The notes beneath the pieces are model-generated. The model had not been told where the DNA came from. It was given only the letters and a program-made list of their open reading frames with translations, and did no database searches. A DNA stretch of 64,000 bases from MGOM01 sp035693825 (GTDB taxonomy: Bacteria > Chloroflexota > Anaerolineae > Anaerolineales > E44-bin32), in assembly GCA_035693825.1 (NCBI GenBank), contig DASSGB010000232.1, forward strand, positions 1 through 64,000, given 5' to 3'. This document shows, one piece after another, positions 56,826 through 63,809 of the stretch. A program made the position numbers and the translations under genes. Numbering within the stretch: position 1 is the first letter of the stretch; the number at the start of each line of letters is the position of its first letter.

Positions 56826-57647
56826 CTACGATCGTCTCGACTTCAGGGCCGACTCGAGCTCGGCGAAAGGGACGCGCGAGGTCATGTCGAGGCTCAGCGG
56901 GGTGACGGACACTTTGCGTTCGACGCGCAGGGCATGTGCGTCCGACCCGGGCTCGAGAGAACTGGCCTCCACCGAAACGCGGTAACCCATCAGTCCCGGT
57001 TCGCTCAGCTCGGTGCGGCCGGAGGCCACCGGCTCGTAGTAGCGCATGCGTGACAGCCGCGTGAGCCTCCACGGTGTCTCGGGCGTGGCCCCGATCGGCA
57101 CATCGACCTTCAAGACATCCACATCCTGCAGCCGGCCGGTCTTCATCAGCGTCGCGCCGAATTGGCGGGCGAAGAAGGCCGCCGCCGAGAAATCCACTTC
57201 TTCCGAATGCGTCAGGTGATAGCGGCTCTCGGCTTCCTGGGAGACCGCCAGCGCCGGGATTCCGGCCGCGGCGCCTTCCAGCGCAGCGCCGATCGTGCCC
57301 GAAATGGTCACGCTGGTGGAGACGTTCTCGCCGTAGTTGATCCCAGACACGACCAGATCCGGTTTGCGCGGCACGAGCTCGAACAGCGCGTGCTGGACGG
57401 CCTGCGCCGGCGAGCCTCCCACGGCGTACACCTTCCACGACTTCCCGCCGACCACGACGTCTTGTTCGTGAATGGCGCCGTCGGAACTCGGAGGCATGCT
57501 TCGACCGCTGCCGGATTGCTGCTCGCGCGGGGCTACCACGAACACGAAGCCGATCTCGGACAGCGACTCGGCCGCGGCCCACAATCCGGGCGAACGGATG
57601 CCGTCGTCGTTGGTCAACAGGATGAGAGGTCTGTCGTCCGGGATCAT
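56826..57647 (-). CDS. surE: SurE-type 5'/3'-nucleotidase
   Basis: 273 residues from ATG 57647. SurE removes phosphate from nucleoside 5'- and 3'-monophosphates and short polyphosphate. Metal and active-site residues: LILLTNDDGIRSPG (the Asp-Asp pair), VVAPREQQSGSGRSM (Ser), LVVSGINYGENV (Asn). GTIGAALEGAAAGIPALAVS is also typical. An in-frame TTG at 57668 is less likely because a -10 box overlaps it. The HD phosphohydrolase follows upstream on the same strand, 89 nt away. Confidence 0.95.
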   Translation of the reverse strand: MIPDDRPLILLTNDDGIRSPGLWAAAESLSEIGFVFVVAPREQQSGSGRSMPPSSDGAIHEQDVVVGGKSWKVYAVGGSPAQAVQHALFELVPRKPDLVVSGINYGENVSTSVTISGTIGAALEGAAAGIPALAVSQEAESRYHLTHSEEVDFSAAAFFARQFGATLMKTGRLQDVDVLKVDVPIGATPETPWRLTRLSRMRYYEPVASGRTELSEPGLMGYRVSVEASSLEPGSDAHALRVERKVSVTPLSLDMTSRVPFAELESALKSRRS

Positions 57648-57658
57648 GGTCGAGACAA

Positions 57659-57667
57659 ATCGTACCA
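57659..57667 (-). promoter_or_regulatory. Extended -10 promoter for surE, near-leaderless
   Basis: On the minus strand TGGTACGAT ends 11 nt before the ATG at 57647. Confidence 0.45.
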
Positions 57668-57736
57668 AGCCGCCACCCGCCGGTCAACGCAGCCGGCGCA
57701 AGGATCGTGCCAGGCTGGACGAAGGCTGCTCAACCT

Positions 57737-58372
57737 CTAGCTTTGTCCGCGCGCTTCGGCGGCGAGCTGCTCGAAGAAAGCCGTCAGCACGCGTTCCCGG
57801 CGGCGCGCCCATCGGCGCGCCGGGCGCGTATGAAGCCTGCCGGCCACGTGCCGCAGCTTGAAGAGGTACTCGTGATACGCGCTGTGGGGTTCGTTGGGTG
57901 CCGATCGGTTTTGGCGGAGAAAGACCTCCGATGGCTCGGCAAAGATCGGCTCACCCGCCTGCATGGCGTAGGCGATCGTCCGCGCCACGCCGAAAGCCCC
58001 CACCACATCCAGTTTGTCGGCGTCGAAGAGGATCTCGGCCTCGAGAGTCGCCGGAGCTTCGCGGCTGCGGTAGCGATGAGAACGGATGCAGTGTTCCACC
58101 GCCCGTATTCTCGGCTCCGGCCATGCTTCGTTTTCCAGCACCTGACGGGCGAACTCGGCCGAGGCCTGCTCATGATGGCTGCGGGTCGAACCTTCGCCCG
58201 GGGCCGCGCCGGAAGCATCGTGCAGGAGAGCCGCGGCGCGCAGGACGTCGAGGTCAGCGCGCAGCTCGTTCCCCAGTCTCTCGGCCAGGGCCAGAACGCG
58301 CAGCACGTGATCGAAGCCGTGGACAGTATCGTTGTGCGGATACCACGTCCGCGCCTGCTCTACCGTCGGCAT
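57737..58372 (-). CDS. HD-domain phosphohydrolase
   Basis: 211 residues from ATG 58372 (GGGAG just before it). Metal-binding pattern of the HD superfamily: GFDHVLRVLALAERL (His), AALLHDASG (His-Asp) and EILFDADKLDVVGAFG (Asp), with SHHEQASAEFARQVLE between them. It resembles stand-alone HD proteins of the YedJ/YpgQ type, some of which hydrolyse nucleotides such as dITP. The substrate is not known. The basic C-terminal part (RPARRWARRRER) may bind nucleic acid or phosphate. Confidence 0.88.
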   Translation of the reverse strand: MPTVEQARTWYPHNDTVHGFDHVLRVLALAERLGNELRADLDVLRAAALLHDASGAAPGEGSTRSHHEQASAEFARQVLENEAWPEPRIRAVEHCIRSHRYRSREAPATLEAEILFDADKLDVVGAFGVARTIAYAMQAGEPIFAEPSEVFLRQNRSAPNEPHSAYHEYLFKLRHVAGRLHTRPARRWARRRERVLTAFFEQLAAEARGQS

Positions 58373-58421
58373 CTCCCGCCCTCCACTTTGACGAATCGCC
58401 GCGCACCGAAGTGTACCCGCC

Positions 58422-59045
58422 TCACGCGGGACCACGTCGCATCGTCCACAACTCAATCGGCGTTCCGGGAAATTCGAGGTGGCTGAGCACCTGAAAACCG
58501 TGCTTGGCGTAGAAAGCGAGGTTATCTTCCTTCACGGTCTCCAGGTAGCAGGCGGACTTCTCGGCATCGGCAACGGCCAGGATCGGCGCCAGGAGACGAC
58601 TGCCGATTCCTTGCCCTTGGCGGCCCGGCTCGACGCCCAGGGCCTGGAGATACCAGAAGCGACCGGTCATGAGCCTGCGACGCTCGCCGTCGAGAATCTC
58701 CACGGCTCGAAACAGGAGGCGGCGAGGCTTTTCCGGAGCACGAAGAAACGAGATCGGCAGCGCGAAGCCTGTACGCAGCGCGCGCGCAAAGGTGAGATCG
58801 TCCCGGCCGGGAGCGGCCCAACAGGCGACTCCCTCCAGCCCGGCTGTCGCGTAGACCTTGCCCAGGATCCGGCAGGTGTGGATGAGGGCCCTCCACAGAT
58901 TCCGGGTAAAGCGAAGCCGGCGCTGCTCCTCGGGAAAGAGGAAGGAGTAGAAAGGATCGTCCGCGAAGGCGCGCGTGAGCACATCCGCGGCCCGCCCTTC
59001 GGCGGAAGGCGAAAGTTCGACGACGGACGCGGCCGGCTTGCTCAT
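58422..59045 (-). CDS. GNAT family N-acetyltransferase
   Basis: 207 residues from ATG 59045; the stop of EcfA overlaps the start (ATGA). GNAT features: LTRAFADDPFYSFLFPEEQR, YLQALGVEPGRQGQGIGSRL (acetyl-CoA binding Q-x-x-G-I-G), AEKSACYLETVKEDNLAFYA and KHGFQVLSHLEFPGTPIELW. This short group (DDP..FLFP, LGV.P..QG.GIG, LETS..NL.FY) is common in actinobacteria and Chloroflexota and has no assigned substrate. Being coupled to the B12 transporter ATPase it is controlled by the same riboswitch, but a role in cobalamin use is only an inference. Confidence 0.88.
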   Translation of the reverse strand: MSKPAASVVELSPSAEGRAADVLTRAFADDPFYSFLFPEEQRRLRFTRNLWRALIHTCRILGKVYATAGLEGVACWAAPGRDDLTFARALRTGFALPISFLRAPEKPRRLLFRAVEILDGERRRLMTGRFWYLQALGVEPGRQGQGIGSRLLAPILAVADAEKSACYLETVKEDNLAFYAKHGFQVLSHLEFPGTPIELWTMRRGPA

Positions 59046-60637
59046 CCTCGGTCTGAACGGCCGATGTCCTCCGCGCATGCCGGCCAGGGTCTCCCGGTCA
59101 GCGTCTGCAAGGCGGTGCGGAAACCGGCCTGTGCGAAAAGCGTTTCCCGCGTGGGGCCCGCGTCGGCAATGCGGCCGTCCTGCAAGACGAGAATCCGGCC
59201 GGTGTGAGCCGCCAGGAATTCGACGTCGTGGCTGGCGACGATCACCGCCGTGCCGTCCTTCGACCAGTTCCGCATCAGCTCGCCCAGCTCGCGCTGCGCC
59301 ATGGGATCCATCCCGAGCGTCGGCTCGTCCAGGAGCAGAACTTCCGGGTGAGTCACCATGACCGCGGCCAGCGCGACGCGCTGCCGCTGGCCCGCCGAGA
59401 GATCGCGCGGGTAGGCGCCTCGCACGGCCGTCAGCCCGAGCGCCTCCAGCATCCAGGAGGGGTCCACCGGAGGCCGGTCCCGCAGTCCGTGGCTGCGCAA
59501 GGTGAAATCCAACTCGGCTTCCACGGAGTCGGCAAACAGCATGGAACTCGGCGTCTGAGACACGAAGCCGATGTGTCGTGCTCGCGTCGCGACCGGAACC
59601 TGCGACAGCGAAGATCCATCCAGGAAAACCTCGCCCGAGGCCGGCTCCTCCAGTCCCATGAGACAGCGCAGGAGAGTCGTCTTGCCAGATCCGTTGCGCC
59701 CCACCAGCCCCAGGATTTCTCCAGGCGCGACCTCCAGGTCGACGCCCATGAGGACGGGCCGGTGGTTGTAGGAGAACTCGAGGCCGCGCGTCGAGAGTCG
59801 CGTCGGATCGGACGCGGCTCGCGGGCGCGGGGCGGGATCGGGCAGCGCGTGCAGGGCTTGCGCCAGCGCGGAATGGTCGTCCGTGTCCTCCAGGCCGAGC
59901 CGGCGGGCGGCCTCCTGCAGCGGGTCGGCATACGGCATACACTTCGTCACCGCCGACGGCCCGTCACAGGCGACCATCCTTCCAGGCGCCTCCAGATAAG
60001 CCATCCGGTTGACGCTCTCCATCCAGCGGCCAAGCCGATGCTCGGCGAGCACCAGGGTCAGCCCGTGGTCTTCGGTGAGATCGTCAAGCCATTCCACCAG
60101 CGCCTGCGCCGCCATCGGATCGAGCTCGGTCGACGGCTCGTCGAGCACCAGCATCGCCGGCCGGCGCGCCAGCCCCGCGGCGATGGCCACGCGCGCTTGC
60201 TCGCCGGCTGAAAGCCGGTCGAGCGCACGCGACATCAGGGGCCCGAGGTCGAGGCGTTCGATGACGTCGGCCACTCGCCGGCGGATTTCGGCCCCGGCGA
60301 GACCGGCCACTTCGAGGCCAAAGGCGATTTCGTCCTCGACCGAGGCGGAGAGGAATCTCGCCTGCGGTTCCTGAAAGACCATGCCCACCTGGGCCGCCAG
60401 CTGCATCGGTCCGGCGCGGTGCACGTCCAGCCCGCCGATCCGCGCTCGACCGCGGAATCGGCCGCCATAGAGATGAGGCACCAGGCCGTTGAAGACGCGA
60501 AGCAAGGTCGACTTGCCGGCGCCGGACAGCCCGCTCACCAGCAGCCGATCGCCAGGCTCGAGATGCAGATCGATGGAATCGAGCGCCGGCAGCCTCGATT
60601 CGGGATACCAGTAGGAAACGCCCTCGAGGTCAACCAT
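59042..60637 (-). CDS. Fused ECF transporter ATPase (EcfA1-EcfA2 in one chain)
   Basis: 531 residues, two complete ABC ATPase domains. Domain 1 (about 1-235): Walker A GLSGAGKST, Q loop VFQEPQARFLS, signature LSAGEQARVAIAAGL, Walker B LVLDEPSTELD. Domain 2 (about 280-510): GRNGSGKTT, FVSQTPSSMLF, LSAGQRQRVALAAVM, LLLDEPTLGMDP. In ECF importers two ATPases drive one T and one S subunit; here they are joined. Both sites look able to hydrolyse ATP. It overlaps EcfT by 8 nt and the GNAT gene by 4 nt. Substrate comes from the riboswitch: cobalamin or a precursor. Confidence 0.94.
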   Translation of the reverse strand: MVDLEGVSYWYPESRLPALDSIDLHLEPGDRLLVSGLSGAGKSTLLRVFNGLVPHLYGGRFRGRARIGGLDVHRAGPMQLAAQVGMVFQEPQARFLSASVEDEIAFGLEVAGLAGAEIRRRVADVIERLDLGPLMSRALDRLSAGEQARVAIAAGLARRPAMLVLDEPSTELDPMAAQALVEWLDDLTEDHGLTLVLAEHRLGRWMESVNRMAYLEAPGRMVACDGPSAVTKCMPYADPLQEAARRLGLEDTDDHSALAQALHALPDPAPRPRAASDPTRLSTRGLEFSYNHRPVLMGVDLEVAPGEILGLVGRNGSGKTTLLRCLMGLEEPASGEVFLDGSSLSQVPVATRARHIGFVSQTPSSMLFADSVEAELDFTLRSHGLRDRPPVDPSWMLEALGLTAVRGAYPRDLSAGQRQRVALAAVMVTHPEVLLLDEPTLGMDPMAQRELGELMRNWSKDGTAVIVASHDVEFLAAHTGRILVLQDGRIADAGPTRETLFAQAGFRTALQTLTGRPWPACAEDIGRSDRG

Positions 60638-61640
60638 GGCGGGCGCCGATCAGGGGTGCGGCCAGAAGCGCGACGATCAACACAGGCGCGGGGTGCAGCG
60701 ACGGCAGGCTGAGCTGAGGGTAGGGATAGTAGGTCAGGAGCGCCGGCCAGCGAGCCATGACCGTCAGCAGCAGAATGCCCGCCGCGCCGGACAGCCCGGC
60801 GATGATCCTGTCGTTCGCTCTCCATACTTCGGGCCGGTATCGATGGCTCTCCCTCTGCATGCTCCGACTCAAGAACACAACCGACAGCGCCATCAGACCC
60901 AAGCCCAGCGACAGAAGGCCCGGCTGCGCCGCCCAGACTCCGAGTCCGAGCGCCAAAACCACCCAGCCGAGAATCATGAGCCACCGCCTGGCGCGGCGCA
61001 GACGCTGCGTCCCCCAGCCGCGGGCCACGAGGCCTTCGGCCTGGGCCATGGCGCGCTCCAGGCTCAGGATCACCAGCGGCTCGACCGAAGCGCGGGCTTC
61101 ACGGATCCCTTGCGAAGCCTGGCCTCGGATCCGGCGCGCCTCCACCAGATCCATGTAGCTCCGACGGGCCAGCGGGGCGAAGGTGAGGCCGAGCATCCCT
61201 ACCACACCCAACGGGTACAGGCCGGGAGGCGTCCGCCGCAACAGATCGGCCGGAGTCACGACGGCTGAGAAGAGCACCATGATCAGCAGCACGGCCCCGA
61301 TCTGCAGGCCGGCCACGACGCCGAACGCGACCGCCTCCAGCGTGTATGGACCTCCGATCCAGCGGATGGGCAATTCGAGGAGGACCGTCGCGCCGGCGCG
61401 GCTGAAGATGAGGTTGATCAGGGTTGACGTCGCCAGCAGCGAGGCCACCAGCAGGAAGGTCGAGAGCGACGGCGGCTCGCGCGTGACACGCCAGCGCACG
61501 ACGGCCGCCAGCGCCCCCAGAAGCATGAGGTACCACGGGTTTCGCACGAGCAGCGCCGTCGACACCGCGCACACGGTCCACACCAACCAGGCTGTCGGAT
61601 GGATGCGCCGCCGTGTGCCAGAATTCGCGTTGGAGTTCAC
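60630..61640 (-). CDS. ECF transporter T component
   Basis: 336 residues from GTG 61640, six to eight membrane helices. The cytoplasmic coupling helices are visible: RRSYMDLVEARRIRGQASQG and LSLERAMAQAEGLVARGWGT, each with the short A-R-G/A-R-R-type motif that docks in the ATPases. About 80 residues of extra helices at the C-terminus go beyond the usual 250-270 length. It lies 84 nt downstream of the intrinsic-factor-like gene and overlaps EcfA. The S subunit is not encoded here; see 23931. Confidence 0.92.
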   Translation of the reverse strand: MNSNANSGTRRRIHPTAWLVWTVCAVSTALLVRNPWYLMLLGALAAVVRWRVTREPPSLSTFLLVASLLATSTLINLIFSRAGATVLLELPIRWIGGPYTLEAVAFGVVAGLQIGAVLLIMVLFSAVVTPADLLRRTPPGLYPLGVVGMLGLTFAPLARRSYMDLVEARRIRGQASQGIREARASVEPLVILSLERAMAQAEGLVARGWGTQRLRRARRWLMILGWVVLALGLGVWAAQPGLLSLGLGLMALSVVFLSRSMQRESHRYRPEVWRANDRIIAGLSGAAGILLLTVMARWPALLTYYPYPQLSLPSLHPAPVLIVALLAAPLIGARHG

Positions 61641-61724
61641 GCGGGCGATGCACCTGCCGTGCGGCCGGGCGTCGAGCGGTCGCGAGGAATCGTGGGCGTG
61701 CGCCTGCGCGATTTCGGCACCAAG

Positions 61725-62768
61725 CTAACCTTCGGCCCTACGCGATCTGCCAAGCAGCCCGGCGGCAGCCAGGACCGCTAGCAGCACGACCAGTGTCGCC
61801 ATCAGGATCGGGGTCGTGGATCCGCCGGTCGCGGCGAAACCTGCCGGCAGTCGCGGCACGTCGGTCAGATCCGCCCCCGCCAGGGCCGGGATGGCCTGGA
61901 CCGTCGCCAGGAAGTTGTCCCCGGGCGTGGCGGCGTTGAACGCCAGCGCTCCGCTCGGCTGCTGCAGCGCCTGCAGGGCGCGTTCCGGATGGCCCCATTC
62001 GCTCAGGTCTTGCCCGGAGGCCATCAGCGCCTGGATCACCACCGCCGTCGAATTGGCATCGGTGTCCTCACCGAAGGCGCTCGGCTTCTGGTAGGTCCAG
62101 CCCCCATCCGCGTTCTGCACCAGGCGGAAGTAGTCAATCGAGGGTGCGGCCTCCGATCCGGCACCGGCCGCCAGCAGCGCCTGAACGACGAGAGCCGTGG
62201 TGTTGCTGTCACCGGCGTCCGGGGTCATGTCGCCCGCAAACGAGTAGCTTCCATCCGGCAACCGCGTGGCCACCAGACCCGTCAGCGCGCCTTCGGGCAG
62301 CGCTTCACCTGCGGCGCGCAGGGCCAACACGGACAGCCCGCTGTCGTAGGGGCCGCCTCCGAACAAACCCGTCTCGGAATTGAAACCCGCCAGCACCGCG
62401 TCCACCAGATTCGCGCCGCCGAAGTCGCGCGGATCTTCGCCCGCGGCGACGGCGGCCAGGACCACCTTGGCCGCCAGGCCGGGCGTTTCGAGTTTGGTGG
62501 CCTGCGCCGTGAGGTACTGGATCGGCGAGGTGCCCTCGACGACCCACGTCGACGGATCCTCGCCGGCACTGGCGATGGCCACCACGGCGTCGGCCGTTGC
62601 GCCAGGATCACTGCCCTCACTGAACCCGGTCGAGAAGCCTCCGTCGGCCAGCTGCTCTGTTCGCAACCAGGCCAGCGCCGCGGCCGCGCCGTCCTGCGCC
62701 GCGGCGGGCAGCGGCGAGAGGATCCAACCGAAAAGCACAGATACAAGGATGAGCCGTCGAATCCACAT
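61725..62768 (-). CDS. Exported alpha/alpha-barrel protein, intrinsic-factor-like (B12 capture)
   Basis: 347 residues. Signal peptide (LILVSVLFGWILSPLPAAAQ), then repeated helix pairs of the terpenoid-cyclase/prenyltransferase type: AALAWLRTEQLADGGFSTGF, ATADAVVAIASAGED, AAKVVLAAVAAGEDP, GLSVLALRAAGEALPEG, NADGGWTY, STAVVIQALMASGQ. After a Gly/Ser/Thr link comes a C-terminal membrane helix (TPILMATLVVLLAVLAAAGL) and a basic end, so it is anchored outside the cell. Human intrinsic factor and transcobalamin have this alpha6/alpha6 barrel as their N-terminal half. The DUF4430-like second half is absent. The cobalamin riboswitch upstream supports a B12-binding role. GGGAG precedes the ATG by 10 nt. 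Confidence 0.88.
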   Translation of the reverse strand: MWIRRLILVSVLFGWILSPLPAAAQDGAAAALAWLRTEQLADGGFSTGFSEGSDPGATADAVVAIASAGEDPSTWVVEGTSPIQYLTAQATKLETPGLAAKVVLAAVAAGEDPRDFGGANLVDAVLAGFNSETGLFGGGPYDSGLSVLALRAAGEALPEGALTGLVATRLPDGSYSFAGDMTPDAGDSNTTALVVQALLAAGAGSEAAPSIDYFRLVQNADGGWTYQKPSAFGEDTDANSTAVVIQALMASGQDLSEWGHPERALQALQQPSGALAFNAATPGDNFLATVQAIPALAGADLTDVPRLPAGFAATGGSTTPILMATLVVLLAVLAAAGLLGRSRRAEG

Positions 62769-62814
62769 GATGGTTTGCTCCCTTAGAAGGTCAGGCTACG
62801 GCCAGAAACACAAC

Positions 62815-62834
62815 CTCCCCGTTCTGGCGGGGAG
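62815..62834 (-). terminator. Attenuator hairpin below the B12 aptamer
   Basis: On the minus strand: CTCCCCG-CCAGAA-CGGGGAG, then GTTGTGTTTCTGG. The stem is 7 bp with a partly U-rich tail. Position between aptamer and start codon fits transcription attenuation; control of translation is the alternative. Confidence 0.55.
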
Positions 62835-62885
62835 GCGCGAGGTACATAGGCGCCGCCTCCTTTCCGCGAAGGCATGTCAAGCGCC

Positions 62886-63089
62886 GGGCAGAGGCGGGTA
62901 TCCTGGCTTGGATGCCGTCTGCCATCAGCCTTCCGCCATCAGCCGAAACCGCCCAAGCTGATAGCCGACAGCCGATAGCTGACAGCCTTCCCTACAGTTG
63001 CGGGACAGCGCCGGACTTCCGCGTGCGAGCCGCAGTCACCGGCTTCCCCTTCGTTGACCTTCGCATCCGGGCGAAGGCCACCTCTGCCC
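62886..63089 (-). promoter_or_regulatory. Cobalamin (B12) riboswitch
   Basis: On the minus strand the P1 stem GGGCAGAGG (63089-63081) pairs with CCTCTGCCC (62894-62886). Inside, in order: GGGGAAGCCGGTGA, AAGTCCGGCGCTGTCCCG, CAACTGTAG, and the B12 box AAGCCAGGATACCCGCC. These are the established core elements of the class I cobalamin aptamer. The arm between CAACTGTAG and the B12 box is swollen by a degenerate AGCTGATAGCC-type repeat (62911-62991). Binding adenosyl- or other cobalamin should lower expression of the transporter operon. Confidence 0.93.
62911..62991. repeat. Degenerate repeat (copy 5) inside the riboswitch
   Basis: GCCATCAGCCTTCCGCCATC, then AAGCTGATAGCCGACAGCC and GATAGCTGACAGCC. 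It is related to 27700-27735 and 48533-48577, but here it lies within the aptamer's variable arm. Confidence 0.6.
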
Positions 63090-63111
63090 AGGGGTTATCA
63101 GTTGTGGGAGG

Positions 63112-63141
63112 AGTATAGGGCCTCAAGGTGGGCCGCGTCAA
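63112..63141 (-). promoter_or_regulatory. Promoter of the B12 uptake operon
   Basis: On the minus strand: TTGACG, 18 nt, TATACT, starting transcription about 15 nt before the P1 stem of the riboswitch. Confidence 0.7.
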
Positions 63142-63506
63142 GCATGCTGACTTGCCGCCTCTCGCGCAGCTGACCGATTTGCTGCCCCCGTTCGCCTGCG
63201 CCGCACCAAGCGCAGCGCAGGTGCAGGCGGGCCGCGCGAAGCCCCGGCCCGCCGGGGCGAGACGGCCTCCGGCGCGCCCCTCGCCACCGGCTCAGGGCGC
63301 GCCTGCGGGCTCTGTTTCGTTGATGACCCTACCGCGCAAGGACAGCCGCCGCCCGCGAATAGTTGTCACCGGGAGGAGGTCGAAGGCCTACGAAGCGATC
63401 TCCTCGCTTCACCGGGACGTTTCCTGCTCTCGCCCAGCGGCCTCGCGGATGCGAGCCCCGCCACAAGTCCCCGGCAGGGCAGTGATTCTGTATTCGGAAA
63501 CCCAGA
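63142..63506. other. Intergenic region upstream of RNase J
   Basis: About 365 nt, very GC-rich, between the B12 promoter and the RNase J promoter. It has a GAGGAG/CTCCTC inverted repeat near 63374-63412 and repeat family AAGTCCC copy 3 (63465-63485). I see no gene: open frames here lack an SD, and their translations are Arg/Pro-rich. Confidence 0.5.
63465..63485. repeat. AAGTCCC...GGCAGGGCAGTGA repeat, copy 3 (short)
   Basis: AAGTCCCC joined directly to GGCAGGGCAGTGA: only the two ends of the 37891 repeat. Confidence 0.4.
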
Positions 63507-63535
63507 TTGACAGCCGCCGCGCGACATGTTACAAG
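63507..63535 (+). promoter_or_regulatory. Promoter for RNase J with long leader
   Basis: TTGACA, 17 nt, TACAAG, with an upstream TG (TGTTACAAG). The leader to 63810 would be about 268 nt. Confidence 0.65.
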
Positions 63536-63562
63536 TGCAGCAATCTTTCCGGACAGACCCGG

Positions 63563-63584
63563 CGCGGGCGCGAGAGCGCCCGCG
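63563..63584 (+). promoter_or_regulatory. GC hairpin with GAGA loop in the RNase J leader
   Basis: Stem CGCGGGCGC/GCGCCCGCG, 9 bp, GNRA-type loop GAGA, then GGTTTC. It lies about 20 nt below the expected start site. A stable 5' hairpin could protect the mRNA from RNase J's own 5'-3' attack or act as an attenuator. Confidence 0.5.
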
Positions 63585-63809
63585 GGTTTCAACGGTTTCG
63601 AAAGCTGCGATCGCATTTCCACCGACGAGGGACTTCACTCCTCGTCCATCCCACGGCAAGGCCCTCCCCGTTCCGCCTGACAAGCGACCCGGCGACGGAC
63701 CCCGACGAACGGATGCGGTGCGAACCGACTTCCGACCGCGCCGCCCGCGCGCCCTTCGCCTGGCAACGACCGCCGCGGTCGCTCCGGATACCATGAAAAG
63801 GATTGTTGC

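Noticed and set aside
63300..63420. Structured stretch upstream of RNase J as tmRNA or RNase P RNA
   Set aside because: I looked for the conserved ends of tmRNA, the GAGGAAAGTCC of RNase P and the SRP loop on both strands and found none.
63128..63796. 222-codon plus-strand frame before RNase J
   Set aside because: Arg/Pro/Ser-rich translation, no SD, and it overlaps the B12 and RNase J promoters.
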